Assembly (NCBI GenBank): GCA_964511385.1
Contig: CAZEFE010000001.1
Span: 496,001 to 560,000, forward strand
Reading direction: 5' to 3'
Length of the DNA: 64,000 bases
DNA from: CAILHX01 sp964511385
GTDB lineage: Bacteria > Pseudomonadota > Gammaproteobacteria > Burkholderiales > Methylophilaceae
The position numbers and the translations under genes were made by a program. This document shows positions 19,012-28,652 of this stretch, in pieces. The notes below the pieces were generated by a model. That model searched no databases and had not been told where the DNA came from. It worked only from the letters and a program-made list of their open reading frames with translations. Every line of letters begins with the position of its first letter. The stretch's first letter is position 1.

Positions 19012-22000
19012 CGGCGTCAATCGACTTGCTGCAACAGGATGCCACCAACCGCGAACGCGCGCTGGCGCTGGAATCCTTCATCGTCGAAGCCCCGGCCGGG
19101 GCGGGCAAGACCGAGCTGCTGACGCAGCGCTACCTGAAGCTGCTGGCGGTGGTGGGCGAGCCGGAAGAGATTGTCGCCATCACCTTTACCAACAAGGCGG
19201 CGGCGGAAATGCGCAGCCGCATCCTGGATAGCCTGCAACGTGCCGCCAACCGGGAGTTTCCGGACGCTCCACACAAGCAGGTCACCTACGACCTGGCGCT
19301 CCAGGCGCTGGCGCGTTCGGCGGAAAAACAGTGGGATCTGCTGGAGCAGCCGGCGCGGCTGCGTATCAACACCATTGATTCGCTGTGCGGCTACCTGGCC
19401 CGGCAGTTGCCCATCCTCAGCCGTTTCGGCGGGCAGCCCGGGGTGGTGGACGATGCCTCCATCCATTGCCAGGAGGCGGCGCGCCGCGCCTTGTCCACGT
19501 TGGAAGATGAAGCGGGGGACGGTGTTGTCACCGAAGCCTTGCGTTACCTGGATAACGACACGCTGCGCCTGGCCAACCTGCTGGCGGAAATGCTGGCGAA
19601 GCGCGACCAGTGGCTGCACCACGCCGGCAACCTGCCGCAGGATGTGGCGTCCGCGTTACACGACTTGATCCAGCAGGACATCGCGCAGGCGGCGGAGCTG
19701 TTGTCGCCCGCGATACAGCAGCGGCTGATGCCGGTGGCGCGGTTTGCCGCATCCAATCTGGACTGCAGCCATGACATTGCGCTGTTATTGGATTGGGATA
19801 CTCCCATCCCGGCCAGGCCGGAAGCATTGCCGCTGTGGCGCAGTGTGTGCGAGCTGCTGCTGACCGGCAGCGACGGGTTCCGCAAGGCGCTGGATAAACG
19901 GCAGGGTTTCCCGGCCACGGACGAAGGCCGCCGGCAGAAAGAACTGCTGCTGGACATCATTGCGATGTTGCCGTCAGCGCAGCCCCTGGCGCGCATCCGC
20001 AGCCTGCCGGACGCCCAATCGGCGGACGAAAAACGCATTGTTGCGGCGCTGGCGCGCTTGCTGCAGTTGGCCGCGGCGCACTTGCTGGTGGTGTTTCAGG
20101 AAGCGGGCGAGGTGGATTTCGTGGAAATCGCCGACCGCGCGCTGCAAGCGCTGGAGGATGAAACCGGCGCCACCGACCTGGCGCTGAAACTGGATTACCG
20201 GATTCAGCATTTATTGGTGGACGAATTCCAGGACACCAGCCCGTCGCAGGTCAAGCTGCTGGAAAAACTCACCGCCGGCTGGCTGCCGGGCGACGGGCGC
20301 ACCCTGTTCTGCGTCGGCGACCCGATGCAATCCATTTACCGCTTCCGCAAGGCCGATGTTGGCCTGTTTTTACAGGTGGCGGAATTCGGCATCGGCGGCC
20401 TGTCGCTGCAAACACTTAAACTCACCCGCAACAACCGTTCCTGCCCGGCGGTGGTGGATTGGGTGAACCGCGCGTTCGAAAACGTGTTCCCGCGGCAGGA
20501 CGACGAAGCGCGCGGTGCCATCCGCTACCGGCCATTTGCCGCAACCCGCGCGAGTGAGCCGGAAGAAGGCGTGCTGGTGCATCCGCTGGTGCTGCCTAAC
20601 AACAGCCGTAGCGACGACATGGGCGCGGAAGAGGCGCGCTACCTGGCTGAACTGATTGTTCGCGAACGGGCGCTGAATCCGACCGGCACCACCGCCGTAC
20701 TGGTGCGTGCCAGGGCGCACCTGGAAGCGCTGGTGGCGGAAATCCGCAGCCGCCACCCAGGCTTACGCTTCCAGGCGGTGGAAATCGAGCAGTTGTCCGG
20801 CCGGCAGACGGTGCAGGACATCCATGCGCTGACCCGCGCCCTGTTTCACCGTGCCGACCGCGTGCACTGGCTGGCGATCCTGCGCGCGCCGTGGTGCGGG
20901 TTGAAACTGGCGGATTTGCATGCGCTGGCGGCGGATGACCATACCACCAACATCTGGCAACTGATGCGGGATGAAGACCGGGTGTCGCGGCTCTCCGCCG
21001 ATGGCCAGCAGCGTTTGCGCCATGTGCGCGAGGTGATCAGCGAGGCGTTCGCCCATCAGGGACGGCAGTCCATGCGGCGCTGGGTGGAATCGGTCTGGCT
21101 CAAGCTGGGTGGCGCGCAATGCCTGTGGGATGCCGGCGACGTGCGCGACGTGCAGGCGTTCCTTGGTCTGCTGGAGCGTATGGATACGTTCGATGCCGCA
21201 CAGTTGCAGGCAAAAATGGAACAGCTCTATGCCGCGCCGGACGTACAGGCGGACAGCAGCCTGCAATTCATGACCATCCACAAATCCAAGGGGCTGGAGT
21301 TCGACAGCGTGATCCTGCCCGGCTTGCACCGCGCCTCGAAAAACGCCGACAGCCAGTTGCTGCTGTGGGAAGAGGTGGCGATTGAAGGCGCACCGCCGCA
21401 ACTGGTGGCCGCGCCCTATGTGCCCAAACACAAACGCGAGAGCCTGCCCAGCACCTACGATTACCTGCAGGGACTGGAGCAGGAGCGCGACGCTAACGAA
21501 GTGGCGCGCGTGCTGTACGTGGCGGCGACGCGTACAAAAAAGCGCCTGCACCTGGTGGCGGCGGTGCGTCCGGACAGCAAGGGCGAGATCAAGGCGCCGG
21601 CCAGAAGCCTGCTCAGCCTGTTGTGGGACAGCGCCGGCGGCGAGTTCACCAATGCCGAGCCGCGTACAGGGATGGCCGAGGCGGAAAACGGCCACGCTTT
21701 CATCCCCAGCCTGATCCGCCTGCCACAGCCAGCCGTGCCGCCGCTGTTGCAGTCGGCTGCGCCGGCAACGGTCACAGTCGCTTATGACGAAATCGCGGCG
21801 GAAGATGAGCTAACGACCATCGACGCCAGTTGCGGCACGCTGGCGCACCTGTACATGGAAATGATCGCCCAGGATGGCCTGGAACAGTGGCCGGAAGAGC
21901 GCGTGCAGGCGCTGGATGCCGCACTGGCACGCTGGCTGGTGCAGCAGGGGCATCACGAGCAGGAGGCGCAACACGGCGCACAGCGCGTGAAGCGCGCGCT

Positions 22001-22328
22001 GCTGGCGACGCTGGCATCGGAGCAGGGGCGCTGGGTGCTGCAACCCCGGGAACAGGCGGCCAGCGAATACGCACTGGCGACGGTGGAAAGCGAACGCGTG
22101 ACGCAGCACGTGATAGATCGCACGTTTATCGAACGTGGCGAGCGTTGGGTGATTGATTATAAATCGGCACAACTGACCGAAGCGTCAGGGGATGCCAGCC
22201 AGGCCGAGCGTTACCGCCCGCAGCTGGAGCGTTATGCCCGGCTGTTTGCCGGTGAGGGGCTGCCCGTGCGCAAGGCCGTGCTGTTCCTCGCTTCCGGGCG
22301 GTTGGTGGAGTTGTTGCCTAGACTTTAA
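19008..22328 (+). CDS. AddA-like UvrD/RecB-family helicase-nuclease
   Basis: An 1106-residue superfamily 1A helicase. Walker A is [16 protein letters not shown] (residue about 29), Walker B is [13 protein letters not shown] (about 404), motif III is [16 protein letters not shown], the late motif is [16 protein letters not shown] (about 760), and motif VI is [16 protein letters not shown]. The C-terminus ends in a RecB-type nuclease signature ([11 protein letters not shown]). Start 19008 overlaps the stop of the AddB-like gene as ATGA and has a purine-rich site upstream. With its partner it should unwind and resect DNA ends. Its last 11 bases overlap the 3' end of the convergent chemoreceptor gene. 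Confidence 0.92.
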   Translation: MTASIDLLQQDATNRERALALESFIVEAPAGAGKTELLTQRYLKLLAVVGEPEEIVAITFTNKAAAEMRSRILDSLQRAANREFPDAPHKQVTYDLALQALARSAEKQWDLLEQPARLRINTIDSLCGYLARQLPILSRFGGQPGVVDDASIHCQEAARRALSTLEDEAGDGVVTEALRYLDNDTLRLANLLAEMLAKRDQWLHHAGNLPQDVASALHDLIQQDIAQAAELLSPAIQQRLMPVARFAASNLDCSHDIALLLDWDTPIPARPEALPLWRSVCELLLTGSDGFRKALDKRQGFPATDEGRRQKELLLDIIAMLPSAQPLARIRSLPDAQSADEKRIVAALARLLQLAAAHLLVVFQEAGEVDFVEIADRALQALEDETGATDLALKLDYRIQHLLVDEFQDTSPSQVKLLEKLTAGWLPGDGRTLFCVGDPMQSIYRFRKADVGLFLQVAEFGIGGLSLQTLKLTRNNRSCPAVVDWVNRAFENVFPRQDDEARGAIRYRPFAATRASEPEEGVLVHPLVLPNNSRSDDMGAEEARYLAELIVRERALNPTGTTAVLVRARAHLEALVAEIRSRHPGLRFQAVEIEQLSGRQTVQDIHALTRALFHRADRVHWLAILRAPWCGLKLADLHALAADDHTTNIWQLMRDEDRVSRLSADGQQRLRHVREVISEAFAHQGRQSMRRWVESVWLKLGGAQCLWDAGDVRDVQAFLGLLERMDTFDAAQLQAKMEQLYAAPDVQADSSLQFMTIHKSKGLEFDSVILPGLHRASKNADSQLLLWEEVAIEGAPPQLVAAPYVPKHKRESLPSTYDYLQGLEQERDANEVARVLYVAATRTKKRLHLVAAVRPDSKGEIKAPARSLLSLLWDSAGGEFTNAEPRTGMAEAENGHAFIPSLIRLPQPAVPPLLQSAAPATVTVAYDEIAAEDELTTIDASCGTLAHLYMEMIAQDGLEQWPEERVQALDAALARWLVQQGHHEQEAQHGAQRVKRALLATLASEQGRWVLQPREQAASEYALATVESERVTQHVIDRTFIERGERWVIDYKSAQLTEASGDASQAERYRPQLERYARLFAGEGLPVRKAVLFLASGRLVELLPRL

Positions 22329-23547
22329 AGCGCGCCACGGCAGCCTGCAGCGCGGCGGCGAGTTCTTCCAGGTGCCGGGCGGAGTCGGCGGTCTGCAATA
22401 CGGAGTCGGTATTGGTGCGCGCCATGGTGGCGATGTTTTCGATGTTGTGCGCAATTTCGTTGCTGGAAACACTTTGCTCCCGCACCGAAGCGGTAATGCT
22501 GTCCACGCCGACCTTGGTCTGGTTGGCGGCCTCGCCGGTGCGCTGTAGCGCGGTTGAGGCGGCGGCGGTGAGTTCGCGGCTGGATTGCAGGAATTTCTGA
22601 CCGCGTTCCAGCGCCTCGTTCACGCGGGTGGATTGTTCTTCGATGGCACGGGTGACGCCGTCAATTTCGTTGGCGGCCTGTGCCGATTTTTCTGCCAGCT
22701 TGCGTACTTCGTCGGCCACCACGGCAAAACCGCGGCCGTATTCACCGGCACGCGCGGCTTCAATCGCCGCATTCAGCGCCAGCAGGTTGGTCTGGTCGGC
22801 AATATCCTTCACTTGCTGCGTCATGTCGTTGATGGTGGCGGTGTTGCTGACAAAAATGCCGACCGATTGCGAAATTTCCTGCATGGTGGTCACGCCTTTT
22901 TCCACTTCCTGCGCCAGGGTGGTCAGGCTGCGGCTGCCGGTGCCGGTTTCCGTCACGCTGGAGTCGGACAGGCGGCGCACCTGGTCGGCGCTTTCCGCCA
23001 CCCGGGTGATATTGGCGGTGACCTGTTCCACGGCCTGGGCGGTGGAACTGGCGGCGTTGCTCTGGCTTTGCGAAGCCTGCACGATCACCTGCGAGGTGTC
23101 GGCCAAGGTGGAAGCGGCACGCAGTACCTGCTCGGTGGAATTCTTGACGCTGAGTACAATGGCGCCGAGGTCGTCGCGGATTTTTTCCGCGCTTTCGGCA
23201 ACTTCGCCGATTTCATCGTGGGTGGTGCGCCGCACGGGCTGAGAAAAGTCGCCGCTGGCCAGCCGGTCGAGGTCATGTGCCAGTTGGTGTGCCGGGTCCA
23301 CGATGTTTTTCTGCACCAGCGCCAGAAAGGTGATGAACGCAAAGATGATGGCAAAAATCATTAATCCCAGGGTGTAATACAATTGGGTTTTGAAGCCGGC
23401 GGCAACTTCCGGCGGCAGCGCGGTGCTCATCTGCCAGGCCAGCCACATGCCAAACAGTGATGCGGTCAGCAGCATGGCGGTGCCGGTTCCGGTAATCAGC
23501 AGCAGTTTGTTGCGCACGCTGCGCTTAGTCCAGTTCTTCAGTTGCAT
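22318..23547 (-). CDS. Methyl-accepting chemotaxis protein with minimal sensor region
   Basis: A 409-residue receptor. Two transmembrane helices (about 14-36 and 54-77) are separated by fewer than 20 residues, so there is practically no periplasmic ligand domain. HAMP follows ([18 protein letters not shown]), then the cytoplasmic signalling coiled coil with the highly conserved hairpin tip containing [20 protein letters not shown] (about 275). It probably senses something at the membrane or through another protein. The Shine-Dalgarno is a modest GGGG stretch. No other chemotaxis gene is nearby. Confidence 0.93.
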   Translation of the reverse strand: MQLKNWTKRSVRNKLLLITGTGTAMLLTASLFGMWLAWQMSTALPPEVAAGFKTQLYYTLGLMIFAIIFAFITFLALVQKNIVDPAHQLAHDLDRLASGDFSQPVRRTTHDEIGEVAESAEKIRDDLGAIVLSVKNSTEQVLRAASTLADTSQVIVQASQSQSNAASSTAQAVEQVTANITRVAESADQVRRLSDSSVTETGTGSRSLTTLAQEVEKGVTTMQEISQSVGIFVSNTATINDMTQQVKDIADQTNLLALNAAIEAARAGEYGRGFAVVADEVRKLAEKSAQAANEIDGVTRAIEEQSTRVNEALERGQKFLQSSRELTAAASTALQRTGEAANQTKVGVDSITASVREQSVSSNEIAHNIENIATMARTNTDSVLQTADSARHLEELAAALQAAVARFKV

Positions 23548-23603
23548 GAGTTGCCCCTTCTTCTTGGATAGACCACGACATCAGTGCGGATTCTAACCTG
23601 AAA

Positions 23604-24227
23604 TCAATGCGTTCGCCTGATCGCTTGCAGGTGTCGGCGGATGTACCAGACGGCGAAAATCACCCCGGCTACGGCAATCACGTGGTGGAACTGGTGGAAA
23701 TACACTTTCAGCCCTTCCCAGTTTTCCCCGGCCTTCATCCCGGCATAAGCCAGCAGCCAGCACCAGATCAGCGAACCGGTGAAAGTATAAGTGATGAATT
23801 TGCCCATGCGCATGCGCGCTATCCCCGCGGGGAAGGCGATAAAAGTGCGCACCGCGGGCAGCAGCCGGCCGATGAAAATGATGATCTCGCCGTGTTTCTC
23901 AAACCAGCGGTCCGCCAGGTGCAGGTCGTGGTGGGAAATCAGCACCCATTTGCCGTATTTTTCCACCAGCGGCCTGCCGCCGATTTTGCCCAGGTAATAA
24001 GCGGGGATGGATCCGGCCACGCAGCCGAGAGCGCCGGCCAGCGCCACCCCCCACAGCGTCATTTCGCCCTTGAACACCAGGAAACCGGAAAACGGCATGA
24101 TGATTTCCGAGGGCAGGGGGATGCAGGCCGATTCAATCGCCATCAGCAGCACGATGCCGCCGTAGCCCAGGGTTGAAATGACGCCGATGATCCAGGCGGC
24201 GAGAATGGCGATGAGTTTTTCCAGCAT
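23604..24227 (-). CDS. DedA-family membrane protein
   Basis: A 207-residue inner-membrane protein with four or more hydrophobic segments. It has the DedA/VTT hallmarks SACIPLPSEIIMPFSGFL, GALGCVAGSIPAYYLGKIGG and FIGRLLPAVRTFIAFPAGIARM (the conserved Arg and Pro-containing motif). The family flips or recycles phospholipid carriers and supports membrane energetics. The start at 24227 (MLEKLIAILAAW) is preferred to an upstream in-frame ATG whose product lacks family similarity. Confidence 0.93.
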   Translation of the reverse strand: MLEKLIAILAAWIIGVISTLGYGGIVLLMAIESACIPLPSEIIMPFSGFLVFKGEMTLWGVALAGALGCVAGSIPAYYLGKIGGRPLVEKYGKWVLISHHDLHLADRWFEKHGEIIIFIGRLLPAVRTFIAFPAGIARMRMGKFITYTFTGSLIWCWLLAYAGMKAGENWEGLKVYFHQFHHVIAVAGVIFAVWYIRRHLQAIRRTH

Positions 24228-24318
24228 GAACGAATGGTTCCAGAATGGGCAGGCAGCGAAGTGTAGTGGCATTTTGCCGTGGGTTCAAACCGTTTCGGCG
24301 GCATGTTATAGTTAAACC

Positions 24319-24669
24319 ATGTACAAGGTCAGACAACTGCTGGGCAAGTTCCTGGTGCTGTGGCTGCTGCTGGCAGTCCCGGCGCAGGTGCTGGCTGCGC
24401 TGACGCCGTGCGACGCCGGACATCAGGGCGACACCACCCGCATGCAGCATCAGCATGCAAGCACGGATGTCACCGACCACCACGTTGCCGACCACGCCGC
24501 ACCCCACGCCAAATGCAGCGGCAGTTGCTGCATGGGCTGGATGGCGCCTGCCTCCGTGGTTTTGCCGAGCCGGGTTGCCGGCGCTGAACAAATACCGCTG
24601 ACTCCTCCCCATTTCACCGGCTTTATTGCCGAAACGCCGCAGCGTCCGCCCAACCTGATGTTCGCCTGA
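24319..24669 (+). CDS. Small exported His/Cys-rich protein, copper-operon leader gene
   Basis: A 116-residue protein with a signal peptide (FLVLWLLLAVPAQVLAA). The mature part is rich in histidine (MQHQHAS, TDHHVADHAAPHAKC) and has a cysteine cluster CSGSCCMGW. The C-terminus IAETPQRPPNLMFA resembles DUF2946/CopL-like small proteins found at the head of copper or cation efflux operons. It lies 48 bp upstream of the TolC-like gene and is probably co-transcribed with it. Metal binding is inferred from composition; the exact family is not certain. Confidence 0.7.
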   Translation: MYKVRQLLGKFLVLWLLLAVPAQVLAALTPCDAGHQGDTTRMQHQHASTDVTDHHVADHAAPHAKCSGSCCMGWMAPASVVLPSRVAGAEQIPLTPPHFTGFIAETPQRPPNLMFA

Positions 24670-24717
24670 GTTGCGCGGCGGCTTGAGCCGCCGCTGTTCC
24701 AACCGCGGAGAATTATC

Positions 24718-26085
24718 ATGGATACCCACTATGTGCGCCTGCTGGCGCTGCTGGCTTTGGCCCTGCTTTCCGGCTGCGCCAGTCTGTCGAAGGACGGCGG
24801 CCTGGCCGACGTCAACCACCTCGTGCGCGAGCGCATCGGCGCGGAAGTCAGCCCGACGCGCACCGATGCCGAAACCGGCAATGCCGACGCGCTTGCCAAC
24901 ACCCTGCTGGCTGAGCCGCTGACGCCGGAGCGCGCGGTAAACATCGCGTTGTTGAAAAATGCCGGCTTGCGCGCCACCTATGCCGAACTCGGCATCGCCG
25001 AAGCCGACCTGGTGCAGGCTTCGCGCCTGCCCAACCCGGTATTTGACTATAAACATGTCAGCCAGGGGGCGAATACCGGCATCGAGCGCACCCTGACCTT
25101 CAATCTGGCGCAGATACTCACTTTGCCCTTGGCGCAGCGCATGGAAAAACGCCGCTTCGAGCAGGTCAAGCTGCAGGTGGCGAATGAAACGCTGCGCGTG
25201 GCGCTTGAAACACGCAAGGCGTTCATCGAAGCGGTGGCCGCCGGGCAGGGCGTGGCGTATGCCCAGGATGTCCGGGTGGCAGCCGGGGCCAGCGCCGAAC
25301 TGGCGGAAAAAATGCGGCAGGCGGGCAACTGGAGCCGCCTGGAAGAGGCGCGCGAGCAGGCATTTCGCGCCGAGGCCGAAACCGGCCTGGTGCGTATGAC
25401 CGTGCAGGAAGTTGCCGCCAGGGAAAAGCTGGCGCGTCTGCTGGGCGCCGGCACGGCAGACCTGCGTTTGCCGTCGCGCCTGCCGGAGCTGCCGGCGACG
25501 TTGCCGGAGTTGGCCAATGCCGAAGAACTGGCGCTGCAATCGCGGCTGGATATTCTGTCGGCCAGGCAGGAAACCGCCGCGCTGGCGGAATCGCTGGGCC
25601 TGAACAAAACCACGCGCTTCATCAACGTGCTGGACCTGGGCGCGGTGCGCAATACCGATTCCGGTGCGCCGCATGCCACCGGTTATGAAATTGGCATCTC
25701 CATCCCGTTGTTCGACTGGGGCGATGCGCGCGTGGCCAAGGCCGAGGCCATCTACATGCAAGCCGCGCACCGGCTGGCGCAACGCGCGGTGAATGCGCGT
25801 TCCGAGGTGCGCGAAAGCTGCCAGCGGCTGCAATCGTTTTATGGTGTGGCCCGGCAATTCCGCGACGACATCGTGCCGCTGCGCAAGAAAATCTCGGAGG
25901 AGCATCTGCTCCGTTACAACGGCATGCTGGTCAGCGTGTTCGAGTTGCTGGCCGATGCGCGCGACCAGGTGGCCGGCGTCAACGGCTATATCAATGCGCT
26001 TAAAGATTATTGGCTGGCGGATGCCGACTTGCAGGCCGCTATCGGCGGCAGCTTGCCTGTTGCCCTGAAAGGAACCGAACCATGA
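24718..26085 (+). CDS. TolC-like outer-membrane efflux lipoprotein
   Basis: A 455-residue lipoprotein with signal peptide and lipobox LLSGCASL (acylated Cys near residue 19). Two OEP-type repeats with long amphipathic helices follow, and PNPVFDYK and ATGYEIGISIPLFDWGDAR are typical beta-strand segments of the family. No RND pump or adaptor lies beside it; the partner is a multicopper oxidase whose start overlaps its stop (ATGA). The pair, with the His-rich leader gene, fits a periplasmic copper or cation detoxification unit. The lipobox start is preceded by a good purine-rich site. Confidence 0.88.
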   Translation: MDTHYVRLLALLALALLSGCASLSKDGGLADVNHLVRERIGAEVSPTRTDAETGNADALANTLLAEPLTPERAVNIALLKNAGLRATYAELGIAEADLVQASRLPNPVFDYKHVSQGANTGIERTLTFNLAQILTLPLAQRMEKRRFEQVKLQVANETLRVALETRKAFIEAVAAGQGVAYAQDVRVAAGASAELAEKMRQAGNWSRLEEAREQAFRAEAETGLVRMTVQEVAAREKLARLLGAGTADLRLPSRLPELPATLPELANAEELALQSRLDILSARQETAALAESLGLNKTTRFINVLDLGAVRNTDSGAPHATGYEIGISIPLFDWGDARVAKAEAIYMQAAHRLAQRAVNARSEVRESCQRLQSFYGVARQFRDDIVPLRKKISEEHLLRYNGMLVSVFELLADARDQVAGVNGYINALKDYWLADADLQAAIGGSLPVALKGTEP

Positions 26086-27461
26086 TGAACCGCAGACAAT
26101 TCCTGTCTTCCTCCGGCGCCGCGCTGGTAGGCGCCGCGCTGGTCGGGCGCGCCCAGGCCGCCGCCATTCCCGAAGCTGTCAGCCATCACCACGCCGACAC
26201 CCTGCCGCCGCCGGAGCCTTCCACCGGGCGGCCGTTCCGCCCCGTGGTCACGCTCAACGGCTGGAGCCTGCCGTGGCGCATGAAAAACGGCTGGAAGGAA
26301 TTCCACCTGGTGGCGGAGCCCGTGGTGCGCGAAATCGCCCCCGGCATGAAAGCCAACCTGTGGGGCTACAACGGCCAGAGTCCCGGTCCGACGATTGAAG
26401 TGGTGGAAGGCGACCAGGTGCGTATCTTCGTCACCAACAAGCTGCCCGAGCACACCAGCATCCACTGGCACGGCCAGCCGCTGCCCAACGGCATGGATGG
26501 CGTCACCGGCCTCACCCAGCCCGGCATCCCGGTGGGCAAGACGTTTGTGTACGAGTTTGTCGCCAAGCGCCCCGGCACCTTTATGTACCACCCGCATGCC
26601 GACGAAATGACGCAGATGGCGATGGGCATGATGGGTTTCTGGGTCACGCACCCGAAGAATCCCAAACAGTACCAGGTGGACCGCGATTTCGTGTTCATCC
26701 TCAATGCCTATGACATCCAGCCCGGCAGCTATACCCCGCGCATCAACACCATGCTGGATTTCAACATCTGGACCTGGAACAGCCGCGCCTTTCCCGGCAT
26801 TGATCCATTGGTAGTACGCAAGAACGACCGCGTGCGCATCCGCATCGGCAACCTCACCATGACCAACCACCCCATCCACATGCACGGCCACGAATTCCAG
26901 GTGACCGGCACCGACGGCGGCTGGATACCGAAAACCGCGCGCTGGCCGGAGGTCACCACGGACATCGGCGTGGGGCAGATGCGCGCGCTGGAATTCATCG
27001 CCAGCGAGCCGGGGGATTGGTCGCTGCACTGCCATAAATCGCACCACACCATGAACGCCATGGGCCACGCCGTGCCGACCATGATCGGCGTGGACCAAGG
27101 CAGCGTGCTGGACAAGATCAACCGGCTGGTGCCGGATTACATGAGCATGGGCGACAGCGGCATGGCCGATATGACCGAGATGCAGATGCCGCTACCCGAC
27201 AACACCCTGCCGATGATGACCGGGCAGGGCCCGTTCGGGGCGATAGCCATGGGCGGCATGTTCAGCGTCATCAAGGTGCGCGAAGGCTTGGCCAAGAATG
27301 ATTACCGCGACCCCGGCTGGTACCGGCACCCGGCGGGCACGCTGGCCAGGGAATGGACGGGCGACCTGCCGGAAGCGCCATCAGCGCCGGGCAGTGCAAC
27401 TGTGCCCGACCCGGCGGCGCTCAAGGTAATCAAGCCCGCGGGTGGGCGACACGAGCATTAA
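26082..27461 (+). CDS. Tat-exported multicopper oxidase
   Basis: A 459-residue protein. The twin-arginine signal is NRRQFLSSSGAALVGAA. All four His-x-His copper motifs are present: IHWHG (about 128), YHPHAD (169), NHPIHMHGHEF (263) and LHCHKSHHTM (316), the last containing the type-1 Cys and the axial Met. A methionine-rich stretch at 353-393 (such as MADMTEMQMP) suggests cuprous ion binding as in CueO/CopA. It probably oxidises Cu(I) or other metal in the periplasm. The start overlaps the upstream gene by 4 bp; the next codon is also ATG. The gene ends against a truncated toxin gene on the other strand. Confidence 0.93.
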   Translation: MMNRRQFLSSSGAALVGAALVGRAQAAAIPEAVSHHHADTLPPPEPSTGRPFRPVVTLNGWSLPWRMKNGWKEFHLVAEPVVREIAPGMKANLWGYNGQSPGPTIEVVEGDQVRIFVTNKLPEHTSIHWHGQPLPNGMDGVTGLTQPGIPVGKTFVYEFVAKRPGTFMYHPHADEMTQMAMGMMGFWVTHPKNPKQYQVDRDFVFILNAYDIQPGSYTPRINTMLDFNIWTWNSRAFPGIDPLVVRKNDRVRIRIGNLTMTNHPIHMHGHEFQVTGTDGGWIPKTARWPEVTTDIGVGQMRALEFIASEPGDWSLHCHKSHHTMNAMGHAVPTMIGVDQGSVLDKINRLVPDYMSMGDSGMADMTEMQMPLPDNTLPMMTGQGPFGAIAMGGMFSVIKVREGLAKNDYRDPGWYRHPAGTLAREWTGDLPEAPSAPGSATVPDPAALKVIKPAGGRHEH

Positions 27462-27595
27462 GTTTGGATTTCAGCCAGGGGCGGGTCGGCAATGATGGCA
27501 GCCACCGCATTGTCCACATCGGCTTTCTGGTTGGGGTGGAGCTTTTTGTAGGCGCGGCGGAACGGGGTGCTTTGCAGCACCTGCACCGCATTCAA
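27458..27595 (-). pseudogene. Truncated RelE/ParE-family toxin
   Basis: Directly after the ParD-like antitoxin, in the overlapping frame expected for a toxin-antitoxin pair, is an open frame of about 45 codons. Its translation contains VLQSTPFRRAYKKLHPNQ and then DVDNAVAAIIADPPL, which is the N-terminal half of RelE/ParE-type toxins. Family members normally continue with a Gly-Glu-x-Lys-Lys-Gly-Asp-Leu segment and reach about 90 residues. Here the frame leaves the family after PPL and stops at 27458-27460, exactly at the end of the convergent multicopper oxidase gene. The catalytic C-terminal half is therefore missing. The start would be a TTG or GTG (27595, 27586 or 27580). Confidence 0.75.
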
Positions 27596-27819
27596 TGATG
27601 CGAACCTTCTGGCACAAAAGGCGTGGCGGCTTCCTTGCCCTCGGCACGGGCAATCAGCAGGGCGCGGACAAAATCAATCGGCAGGTCGGGGTTATCCAGT
27701 GCGGCTTTGCCCACGCGCGCCCAGAACTCCACCTGCCCGGCGATGGTGCGGCATTCCGCCTTGGCGTGGATTTTCGCGTCCTCGTACAGGGAATCTTGAA
27801 TGCGTACCAGCATGCCCAT
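27592..27819 (-). CDS. ParD-like antitoxin
   Basis: A 75-residue protein beginning MGMLVRIQDSLYEDAKIHAK. The segments ECRTIAGQVEFWARVGKAALDNP and ATPFVPEG are characteristic of the ParD-like antitoxin family. The fold is predicted to be ribbon-helix-helix, DNA binding and autoregulatory. Its cognate toxin downstream is only a fragment, so it is an orphan antitoxin. It may be retained as a regulator or as an anti-addiction element against related toxins. Confidence 0.82.
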   Translation of the reverse strand: MGMLVRIQDSLYEDAKIHAKAECRTIAGQVEFWARVGKAALDNPDLPIDFVRALLIARAEGKEAATPFVPEGSHH

Positions 27820-27886
27820 GATGGTGTTTTTCGAGAAGTTAGCTACAAAAGCGGCTTAACACTGGATGGTGTGAGAATCAAACATC

Positions 27887-28309
27887 TCACCATCCACATC
27901 GTTGCCAGAATTCCTGCGGGGTCAAAATCGGGTAGCTTTCACGCAAGGCAAGCAAATCGGCATCGCCAGACACCAGATAATCGGCATTCGCCGCGATCAG
28001 CGTGGCAAGTATTTTTTCATCATCCGCATCAGCGGGAACGTGCGTCTTGGTTTCGCTTATATCCACCAACTCAGCCTGAAACCTTAACAGTGCAAGCAGA
28101 TGTTCTACTTCGTCTTCCGGCATACCGATGCTGCGCAAGCGCTTGGTAATTTTAGGGTAGCGCAACACCCGTCCGATTTCATCCAGCATCGCCTCGGATA
28201 ACACCAGTGTGAACGAGGCACCACGCCAGGCTCTGACGATGCGCCCAGGTACGCTTTCAGGCAGCATCAGACCAGAAATCAGGACATTGGTATCCAGTAC
28301 AATCCGCAT
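27887..28309 (-). CDS. PIN-domain toxin (VapC-like, COG1569 type)
   Basis: A 140-residue PIN-fold ribonuclease. Acidic catalytic residues appear in VLDTNVLISG (Asp6), EAMLDEIGRVL, and DADDEKILATLIAANADYLVSGDADLL (two aspartates). The family cleaves tRNA or other RNA when freed from its antitoxin. The gene starts 8 bp after the antitoxin stop, the usual antitoxin-toxin order. It is intact by length and motif, so this module is likely active. Confidence 0.88.
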   Translation of the reverse strand: MRIVLDTNVLISGLMLPESVPGRIVRAWRGASFTLVLSEAMLDEIGRVLRYPKITKRLRSIGMPEDEVEHLLALLRFQAELVDISETKTHVPADADDEKILATLIAANADYLVSGDADLLALRESYPILTPQEFWQRCGW

Positions 28310-28317
28310 GGCAAAGA

Positions 28318-28584
28318 TCAGCGACGGACGGCAGCAATAGCCTCGGCGATTTCCGCATTAGCTGTATTTTCATCTTCACCTTGATAAGCGGTACCGATCT
28401 TCTCTACCAGCCGGTCAAACTCGGCGCGCATGGTACGGATTTTCTCGAACAGGGCAATATCCACCAGCGCGGCGACAGGCTTGCCGCCCTTGGTAATCAG
28501 CACGGAATCCTGGCGATACTGCACTTCGTTCAACAGTTCGCCCAGATTCTGGCGCACCGTCATGGCAGGGGCTTCGCGGATCAT
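28318..28584 (-). CDS. Phd/YefM-family antitoxin
   Basis: An 88-residue antitoxin. VRQNLGELLNEVQYRQDSVLI and TKGGKPVAALVDIALFE are the Phd/YefM N-terminal DNA-binding fold; the C-terminal acidic helix would bind the PIN toxin. The start at 28584 has GGAG six bases upstream, and a TTG two codons earlier is less likely. It pairs with the PIN toxin gene 8 bp downstream. Pairing of a Phd-type antitoxin with a COG1569 PIN toxin is a known combination. Confidence 0.88.
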   Translation of the reverse strand: MIREAPAMTVRQNLGELLNEVQYRQDSVLITKGGKPVAALVDIALFEKIRTMRAEFDRLVEKIGTAYQGEDENTANAEIAEAIAAVRR

Positions 28585-28652
28585 GGTCAACTCCTATGAT
28601 TGATATGGTTGACCCAATTGTATCACCGCGAAAATCTGAGGGGAGTATTTAC

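Noticed and set aside
24228..25905. Long minus-strand frame over the copper operon, continuing into dedA
   Set aside because: The sequence upstream of MLEKLIAIL does not resemble anything; the plus strand has a lipobox-bearing TolC-like protein.
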